Of a DNA stretch of 64,000 nucleotides, positions 55,921 to 64,000 are shown piece after piece. The stretch comes from Lota lota (taxonomy: Eukaryota > Chordata > Actinopteri > Gadiformes > Lotidae), in assembly GCA_026745465.1 (NCBI GenBank), contig JACYXH010000310.1:2294501-2358500 (forward strand). Reading direction: 5' to 3'. The translations under genes and the position numbers were made by a program. Below the pieces are notes generated by a model. The model was not told where the DNA came from, searched no databases, and saw only the letters and a program-made list of their open reading frames with translations. Each line of letters starts with the position of its first letter. The stretch's first letter is position 1.

Positions 55921-56827
55921 TGTCTGATTCTTTTTTTAATCAGTGTTTAAACCACATGCTTATCTGTTCATCCCTGTGTTTTTAAAGTTTAGAGTTATGG
56001 CAGCTGCATGCAACCAACAAACACCCTTTGTGGATTGATTTAAACATACTTATATTTGATTAGCTTTACGACTATTTACCCCTGCTGTCACTCACTCACT
56101 CACTCAGTGGCTGGGAGCATGCAGATTCAACACTGACTTAAACATTGATCTGACACTACAAGGCAGCATAGGGCAGCAAGCATAAACATTCCAAATAATC
56201 CCTGGAACCAGCAAACCCATCTGAAAGTGTCAATGCAGCAGATATTGGAAATACGATATTTATGACTCATATTAAAGTATATACGGACCAGAAAATTCAA
56301 GCCATAAAAATGCAAACTGCAGTACCAGGGCATGCCAAGGACTAGCCTAAGCAATCGAGACTGAATGTAATCGAGCCGACTGCTGTCATGTTGTGTAATG
56401 AGGGGTTTTGAACCCCCGAAAACCCCTGTGCTTATTGAGGTCTGAGTTTGAATATACATAACGGACACAAACCGGACAATTTACCGGAGCCCCGTCGTTC
56501 TCCCTGTTGGCCATCGTTGGGTTTAATTCTCGAGCAGTTTTCTTCACATGACTGACAGCTCGCACTATTATAGGCCGGCATATCTGTGTGAGCCCAGCTC
56601 AGTGTTAGGAGACTGGCGGTATTGCTTCGCCTTGTACCAAGTATTTGGTTTTGGACAAAGATGTAGTTACCTTTATCTAAAACAGAATGAGGACTAGAAA
56701 ACGAAAAGATACATTGGCTATTATATCAGATTAACTATTTATCCCAATTGATGAAATGATTGGCATGTTGGATCTCAATGTTTAACTTTAATCATCTTAT
56801 ACTATGACTTCTAAAAATTATATAATT

Positions 56828-56858
<31 letters not shown>

Positions 56859-56950
56859 CAAAACATGTTTCGTTTTTTATTTGATTTAAAAAGAATGGGG
56901 GTAAAACTTAGAACCACTACAACCTGTTGGATGTAACAAATATAAATTCA
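55921..56950. other. Intergenic, no gene seen
   Basis: AT-rich sequence with a short CACT run near 56,090 and TA repeats near 56,830. No coding signal. Confidence 0.5.
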
Positions 56951-57291
56951 GCCCACCATTAAAACAGACTGCACTTTGTAGCCGGTTGCATGCAGCATCT
57001 ACCCACTGCCCAGTACCGTTTCATCTTAGTACAGTTCTCTTTGGCATCGATGTAGTCCGGTTCACCTGGCAACCAATTGCCAAAGTGTTGGTCCATTTTG
57101 TATTATTGGTTGCCATGGGACCACTGCCATCTGGTGAGGTCATCATGAAGTCCGATCCACATGGCGTCAACGTCATAATCAAACCCGTTTCTTGACTCCT
57201 GCAGCCACTCTAGTTCTTCCTGGTTGTCTATGGTGGCCAGGTCGTCAAACCCCTCCGTGCAGTGTTGCTGAGCATCAGTCCAGTTCATCTT

Positions 57292-57300
<9 letters not shown>
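56951..57300 (-). pseudogene. C-type lectin domain fragment, broken
   Basis: Read on the minus strand, the segment encodes MNWTDAQQHCTEGFDDLATI, a short spacer, then WIGLHDDLTRWQWSHGNQ, which are hallmark C-type lectin-like domain segments. An in-frame TAA at 57,103-57,105 follows. Beyond it the domain continues (GNWLPGEPD, ENCTKM), and after a one-base frame change comes QWVDAACNRLQSAVC, the expected C-terminal strand. With one stop, one frameshift and a 5' end running into a microsatellite, it is a truncated pseudogene copy, probably from a fish multi-CTLD (mannose-receptor-like) or soluble lectin family. Confidence 0.8.
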
Positions 57301-58421
<1,121 letters not shown>

Positions 58422-58429
58422 CTAAAAGC
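58422..58429. repeat. Target-site duplication, left copy (CTAAAAGC)
   Basis: Identical to 60,995-61,002. The 8-bp length is diagnostic of hAT insertion. Confidence 0.93.
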
Positions 58430-58659
58430 TAGGGGTTGGAATCTTATCACCATACTTATTTTGTTTCTACAAATATATTTCTATTGCGATACATATATTG
58501 CGATTTTCTACATTTTCTCAACTGCAAATGATGTCCCCAAAGGAACATCTAATCTAATAAGATAAAGATTTCAGTCTACATCAAATCAAATCAGTCTACA
58601 TTGTCCAACTAAATTGAATGCAAAATGTGTGGACTACTGCAGTACTATAATAAAACATG

Positions 58660-58743
58660 TACTCTTAAATTCAAATAAACAAAATGTGCTACGGTTTTCT
58701 GCTGGAACATAGTACTGTTAAATTCAAATAAATAAAATGTGCT
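58660..58743. repeat. 53-bp-period direct repeat inside the hAT element
   Basis: The block TTAAATTCAAATAAACAAAA appears again 53 bp later with one change, preceded by TACTC/TACTG and followed by TGTGCT in both copies. Confidence 0.85.
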
Positions 58744-58778
58744 GCTGTTGGGACTAAAAAGGTTCATAAACATTTGGA

Positions 58779-59052
58779 CTAAGAAGGAATTTCAGCATTG
58801 CTCAGAAAGAGGAGCTGATCAACATGCTCTGAGGTCAGAGTTCTCCTTTGTGGTATGACGATGTCTCCAGCCGTCGAGAAGACTCTTTCTGCTGAAACGC
58901 TAGTACCTGGGATAAAAATGAATCTTTTCGCCAGCTTGACCAGGAAAGGATATTTGTCATGTGTATTTTCAGTGTAGCTACAGGACAGTTCCTCCCGATG
59001 TTCCTGGACTTCTGGATTAGAGATGTTCTGCTGCCTCATTTCTTCTTGTAGA

Positions 59053-59124
<72 letters not shown>

Positions 59125-60892
59125 TAAATTATTAATATATCATTAATTAATATAAATATATAATTAAGTATGCAGCAAATATGTTGTTTCTCTTTGGTAA
59201 AAAAAAGACAGTGGTAGCTAAATAATATTGAGTTAATTTGTCTAAGTTTTAAATAAATATTTACCACTATTACTACAATATCAGTAAAGCAGTGACATTT
59301 TTTAAGTGGGTTAGAATACATTCTACCATTATAATTTAAATGTTTCTTTACCTGAAGGGTTACAGCCTCAGCAACCACTCTGTAGGTTTCCTGTCCCTCC
59401 TCTGGGGACAGGAACGGCAGGGTTTTAAACCTGGGGTCAAGGGTTGATGCTGTGTAGAGGGTGTTCTTCTCTACTGCACTGGCATATCTGTTCTTGAGAT
59501 CTTGCCTGATGCTTTTTTTTTTTTATCTCTCTGACCAGCGCTGTGTCGTGCAACAGCTGTGCGAGCAGCAGTGCTACGAGTGACCGAGTAGGATTATTTT
59601 CCTCAGACATCACTTTCCACTTTCATTTACTTTAAGGCCCGAACAATTTCTTTGTCGGTGTTCCCAATATCCGTCTCGTTCAGGGTGAAGATACTTTTGC
59701 TACTCCTTCTCGCTTCAGGAGACAACAGCGTTGCGCAAATGGCAGGCTGTTGTTAAAGGAACCGCTGGAGCATTTTGTATGCACTGTTCCACCTCGTGCG
59801 GACATCAGTCTTGAGATTGTGGGTCGGGAGCTCTAACGTGTTATGCTTTGTCTCTAAAGCGTGGTTTGCGACCGTGCTTCTGTTTAAAAAAAAAAGCCTG
59901 TTATGCGCCGCACTCTCCCCATGACCCTGGCTACTGTTGGCAGTTTTAACGCCCGTTGTGAGGCCAAATTGAGCGTGTGAGCGAAACACTTTACGTGCAG
60001 GTATCCTGCTAACTGGATGGCAACGACCATGTTGGAAGCGTTGTCGGTTACAACCACCAAGTTTTTGTCGGAAATCCCCCATTCTTGCACTGCATTTTGC
60101 AGTTGTTCTGCAATGTTTGCCCCGGTGTGACTTTCATGTATCGCTCTAGTTTGGAGAACGCGAGTCGCCAGTCCTGTCTGACAATTTGCTGTTATGGTCA
60201 CGTAGGAATCCACTGCCCTTGACGTCCATGCATCGCAAGTTAATGCAACCCTTTTTGCGGTACTCAACAATTCTTCAACCTTATGCTTCACTTCTCCATA
60301 GAGCTTGGGTATGGCTGTGTCGGTGAAAAAACGTCGCGATGGAATCACATACCTGGGTTCCAGTGTCTTTAGCATGTAGCAAAAGCCGTCGTTTTCCACG
60401 ACATTGAATGGACACAGGTCTTTGCACATGAAGTAGGTGATGGGCTGTGGGATTTTCTTAGCTCGCTCAGAATTGGGAGGTAGTCCAGTGTTGGCTGATT
60501 TTTCGGTGGAGCTGATTTGGCTTTGCAGTCGTCAGTTAAGGCCATCTTTGGATGGTGGCGCATGAGGTGAGCCTTCAGGTTCATCGTATTCCCACAGTAT
60601 TTTGTCTTCATTTGACCCTGCTTGCAAATCGTATGTGTCATATCCCTGTCATCCGTCCCTTCCTTGTTAAAAAAAATCCTAAATGAGTCCAGACGTTTGA
60701 TTTAAACGTGGACGGCGCGTCTCTAATTTCTTTGTCCGATTTCTCCATCTTCTTCGTAATGACCAACTTCCTCCCGCTGATCGTCACCTCTGCTGAACTG
60801 ACCTCACCAGAAAAACTCAGCACCATCTCGTGGACTGAAAAAGCAATTGCTTTTATTATTGTAGTATGAAAATGTTTTATTCGTATTTGCAA
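58779..60892 (-). pseudogene. hAT transposase with BED zinc finger, multiply frameshifted
   Basis: Reading 5' to 3' on the minus strand: an N-terminal segment (SGEVSSAEVTISG), then a BED-finger region (SNVWTHLGFF; after a frameshift, KYCGNTMNLKAHLMRHHP). The expected second Cys of the C-x2-C pair is replaced (CKQG). After another frameshift comes MCKDLCPFNVVEN, then LTCDAWTS, VVTDNASNM and CFAHTLNLASQRAL, the hAT catalytic core, then RTRWNSAYKML in a third frame. Finally the hAT C-terminal dimerisation region appears (KYPFLVKLAKRF, GTSVSAERVFSTAGD, SEHVDQLLFLSN). A GT microsatellite interrupts it at 59,054-59,120. At least three frame changes and internal stops make it inactive. Confidence 0.9.
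59054..59120. repeat. (AC)n microsatellite within the hAT transposase
   Basis: About 67 bp of AC repeat just upstream (minus-strand sense) of the dimerisation-domain segment. Confidence 0.95.
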
Positions 60893-60994
60893 ATAATATA
60901 ATAAAATATCGATACTTGCTGTCCGTGTATCGATACAATATAACCACGCAAAATATCGCGATACTATGCTGTATCGATCTTTCCCCCACCCCTA

Positions 60995-61002
60995 CTAAAA
61001 GC
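60995..61002. repeat. Target-site duplication, right copy (CTAAAAGC)
   Basis: Exact match to 58,422-58,429. Confidence 0.93.
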
Positions 61003-61230
61003 GCATCTTAGATACTTTGCCTTGTGCGTTCTAACTGTGCTGTTTCACACAGGCTATATAAATGTGGACAACACGGTGATGATACTTTATAACCATGGTT
61101 GGAATTGAAATAAAAAAAAGAATAAACCAGTCACAAAAGGGAAACAATAATTGTCACATTGATATTGGTTGTTCACGCTCACACTCCTGTCCACTCATAT
61201 TTATGGACATACACAGATAGTGTTTTTTGC

Positions 61231-61660
61231 TTAGGAAGGTTCCTTACTGAGTTTTATGACCCGGACGTATCTAAGTGGCAGCCATGATAAGAGCTGTTCG
61301 AATTCTCTAAATGCTAAGGAAACGTGCTTCAATGCTTCCTTTCTTATCTCCTTTAGCCTAGGGTACACTGGACCATCTTTTATGAAAGGAAAGGAGATAA
61401 TGCCGTCCCACAATTCCTTGCAGCAGGAACATTTAAAGCGACGCACCATTCGGCTGTTCACGGAAACAAACGATCAACATGACCGACAATGCACCACCGT
61501 CGGGGACGACTGGACCCTTAGGTGGTCGCCGTGCCGCAAGGGACCCTGGGAGGGTCGGCGGAAGCGGCACCGCCACCGAGGCGGACATGGTTGCGGTCCA
61601 TGACATGTGTTTTGTTGTCTGTGCGTCAAATAAAAGGCAACTCTACGAGTCGTGCGGTGT
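61231..61660 (+). other. GC-richer block of unknown nature, possibly a 5' leader and first coding exon
   Basis: Composition shifts from AT-rich to CpG-containing. An ATG at 61,479 in fair context (AACATGACC) opens 61 codons rich in Gly, Arg and Pro (MTDNAPPSGTTGPLGGRRAA), ending in a TGA. Minus-strand frames also exist. I do not recognise a family. It may be the start of an unannotated gene or a repeat copy. Confidence 0.25.
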
Positions 61661-63181
61661 ATGAGGCCCGAGAGTTGTAACTAAACCGATACCCTGGGCT
61701 CTCGTCTGGTCATTCCCTTGCAGCCGCCACAATGCTTTACAATTATATCTAACATTCACGAAAGTCACCTGTAATATAGTTCCTTTATTGAAGATTGCAT
61801 ATCGGTTGCACGGTTAGGCCAGCCAGCGGACCTTGGAAGACTGCACGTGCACACTTTTTTTAATCTCATAAGTATGACTTACCATGGGGATATTTTTATT
61901 ATTAAGACAAATGTTGTTTTTTTAATGGCGGATATGGGCTTCCATATCCATGTCCGTCCGATAGTTGGGATGCTGGGATATTTGGATAGCTGCGGGATAC
62001 ACGGAGCTGGTGTTTTGGTTGTTTGATTTTAGAATTTACATATTTTCTTTAGAACGTTGCGCTAACCGTTATCTTATGCTTTATTTTCATTTAGTTTGAG
62101 TGCTTTGGATGCATCTGAACCATTTGTGGGTAACTTTTAGTTCGCTCGTTTCTAAGTTGAGCTAAAGTTTATTTCCCCGTTTGCTTGCCTCACACTCGTA
62201 CACAGACACGCTCAAATCACCATTCATCTGCTGCTATTAACCCGCCTGGACTTCCATTTCATTTTGACACATCTCCGAGTAACAACCAAGTCGTGAGTAC
62301 CCCCCACATCATCCCCTTCATTCTGGAACTGCTTTCAAACCATTAACGCTCTGAAGCCACTACGTGTCTCGAAATGTCACATTGATCAAATTGAACCCCA
62401 TTACAAGTACCAAGTAACCATGGAGCATATACTTTTGAGTATGTACTGTTGTCCATGGGATTTTATCCAGCCGTGTAACGTTAACTTTAGTGGATGCTGT
62501 TTGAACCCATCCGTTTTGAGTGCAACTTTTTATTATTGTCTACCGGTTAAGTAAACTTTATATTAGACCTTAGACTAGGATATTCAATACGAGGCAATTT
62601 AATGTATTTATTTTCCAGCAAAAATATTAATTTACTTTGTCAACATGGCCATTTGTTGTGGATGTATTTGCTAATAAATGGAGGGAGACACAAGATACGT
62701 ACAGGTGTGGACAGGGGTGTAGCACAAAACTCTAATCCCTATACAAAAGCAGTCTCTGTGCGCCCCCTTCCTCTCTTGATCCATGTATCTCACGCATATT
62801 GTTTTTCCTTTTTTTAATCGGGCAAACAATTGTACACATACACCTTGTCTCACATCCTCATCATCAGGAGATGATGAGGGACCTGCCGCTGCTCCACTCT
62901 CTGGCTGTTTCTGAAACTAAGGGCCATGTGTTTCATGATGTTAAGCTTTGCTAGGTATTTTATTTATTTACTAGGTATTTTGTTTATTTGATAGATATAA
63001 TGTCGTATGACATTGATTAATTTATTATATCGATTAAGTCATGTTATACAATGCAATTTTGCTCCAAGCTAGATTCCTCGCTGACTGCCTTCAATCTAAA
63101 CAACTTCTTATTTTTCTTTTGAAATAAATCAGGAGTTGTTTTCCCTCAGCTTGCTTTTTTTCTTTCCTTTCATTGCTATGC

Positions 63182-63216
63182 TAGGAAATAAATAGGATTA
63201 TCCTATTTATTTCCTA
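63182..63216. repeat. Perfect 16-bp inverted repeat, 3-nt loop
   Basis: TAGGAAATAAATAGGA and TCCTATTTATTTCCTA flank TTA. Beyond a short mismatch the stem resumes with TTGCT/AGCAA. Confidence 0.97.
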
Positions 63217-63222
63217 ACAGCA

Positions 63223-63256
63223 AACAATGTTAACCATTATAATCATTAACATTGTT
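63223..63256. repeat. Perfect 11-bp inverted repeat, 12-nt spacer
   Basis: AACAATGTTAA and TTAACATTGTT flank a 12-nt spacer that contains the self-complementary ATTATAAT. Confidence 0.93.
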
Positions 63257-64000
63257 ATATTTATTTACTAGCAATCCAATTGTTATGTTTGCAGGAGTCC
63301 GATGCCAAAGCCATTATCAAACCAGCTAAAGTGTTGGTTTGGACTAATAGTAATTGACATGATCTTAGAAAACAATATATTTTTTTCACAATTTCTTTCT
63401 ATTTATCCTATTTAAAGATTTTTTTTTTTAATAATTACTCTTGGATGAACATTTGTGCTATTTAAATATCCAGGGGCCTGTTCCAGTAAGCCGGATATGA
63501 TGAGTGGGAATTCACATACATTCTTAATATACATTTTCCAGATACCTTGAAATGCTTAACAGGGCAAATCCAATCTACAGAATACAAGGCAGTAGATACA
63601 CCTTGATAACGGAGAAAAAAAATAATGAAACATTGGAATAAATACTATGGCTGTCAAGTTCTGTTGGTTGGTCGACATGCACTTGTTCGACCAAATTGTC
63701 ATTGGTCAGACAGTCACTGATGTTACATTCATATGGAAAAAAAAACTTCTCAATCCATTATTTTCACCCTAACAAATTTGGTTGCACCCCTTGTTTCACC
63801 GCTTTGTCGCAGTATTGCTATGTCCTTTTGTCACGTCAATTGTAAAATGTTTTTATGGTATAGGGGGTCCAGTGTTTCCTTCCACCGCCAGCTGTACTAA
63901 TAATAACAGGTTGCTAAGGTAATATACTCAAGTTAAGAATTTTCTTTCTCATCTGGCAAAAAAATCGATCTGTTCCGTCATCTACAATAGTGCCCTTCTT

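Larger units (their letters stand above)
58430..60994 (-). mobile_element. hAT-superfamily DNA transposon (BED-finger, hAT-Ac type), 2565 bp
   Basis: The element begins TAGGGGTTGG and its other end reads, in reverse complement, TAGGGGTGGG, so the termini are short inverted repeats. Both ends are flanked by CTAAAAGC. Subterminal regions carry TATCGATAC/GCGATAC-type motifs. The minus strand encodes remnants of a BED-finger hAT transposase. The insert is complete end to end but its coding region is decayed. Confidence 0.93.
61661..64000. other. Intergenic, no gene seen
   Basis: AT-rich. It contains the palindrome pair at 63,182-63,256. A phrase near 63,473 (GGGGCCTGTTCCAGTAAGCC) resembles the terminus of a teleost DNA element, but no second end is seen. 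Confidence 0.45.

Noticed and set aside
63470..63500. Terminus-like GGGGCCTGTTCCAGTAAGCC
   Set aside because: Resembles one end of a teleost DNA element, but no partner terminus or target duplication was found in the window.

Overview
This window is nuclear DNA from a ray-finned fish. It holds two protein-coding genes on the + strand, in the order NRIP1 (RIP140) then USP25. The same pair is adjacent on human chromosome 21q, so this is conserved vertebrate microsynteny. Teleost origin is indicated by short GT-AG introns, teleost-type SINE and MITE-like repeats, a BED-finger hAT transposon, and very abundant long dinucleotide repeats. Such STR density recalls gadiform genomes (inference only). 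Which teleost NRIP1 paralogue this is cannot be decided from the window.

Layout. 1-18,300: no recognisable coding gene; microsatellites, G/C homopolymers, a minisatellite at the left edge and several perfect short-loop palindromes. 18,200-19,600: probable NRIP1 promoter and 5' leader, with a perfect palindromic oestrogen-response element, a palindromic CACGTG E-box and a pyrimidine-rich splice acceptor. 20,042-23,695: the intronless NRIP1 reading frame (1217 aa), then a roughly 2 kb 3' UTR with three polyadenylation signals and a strong G-quadruplex motif. 25,760-32,430: intergenic, with one degenerate MITE-like element, one tRNA-derived SINE and hairpins. 32,430-55,910: USP25, reconstructed as 26 coding exons (1178 aa if all are included), all with GT-AG borders and consistent phases. 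It includes two in-frame exons corresponding to the alternatively spliced muscle exons of mammalian USP25. 56,950-57,300 (-): a broken C-type lectin domain. 58,430-60,994 (-): a complete but decayed hAT transposon with a perfect 8-bp target-site duplication. 61,000-64,000: intergenic, with one GC-richer block of unknown nature and a pair of adjacent palindromes.

How the genes work. NRIP1 is a ligand-dependent nuclear-receptor corepressor that binds receptors through LXXLL motifs and recruits CtBP. USP25 is a cysteine-protease deubiquitinase with SUMO- and ubiquitin-binding N-terminal motifs. They share a neighbourhood, not a pathway. No new multi-gene system was found. The most notable non-genic signals are the set of perfect 2-4-nt-loop palindromes, the paired CRE sites before USP25, the ERE before NRIP1, and the G-quadruplex in the NRIP1 3' UTR.
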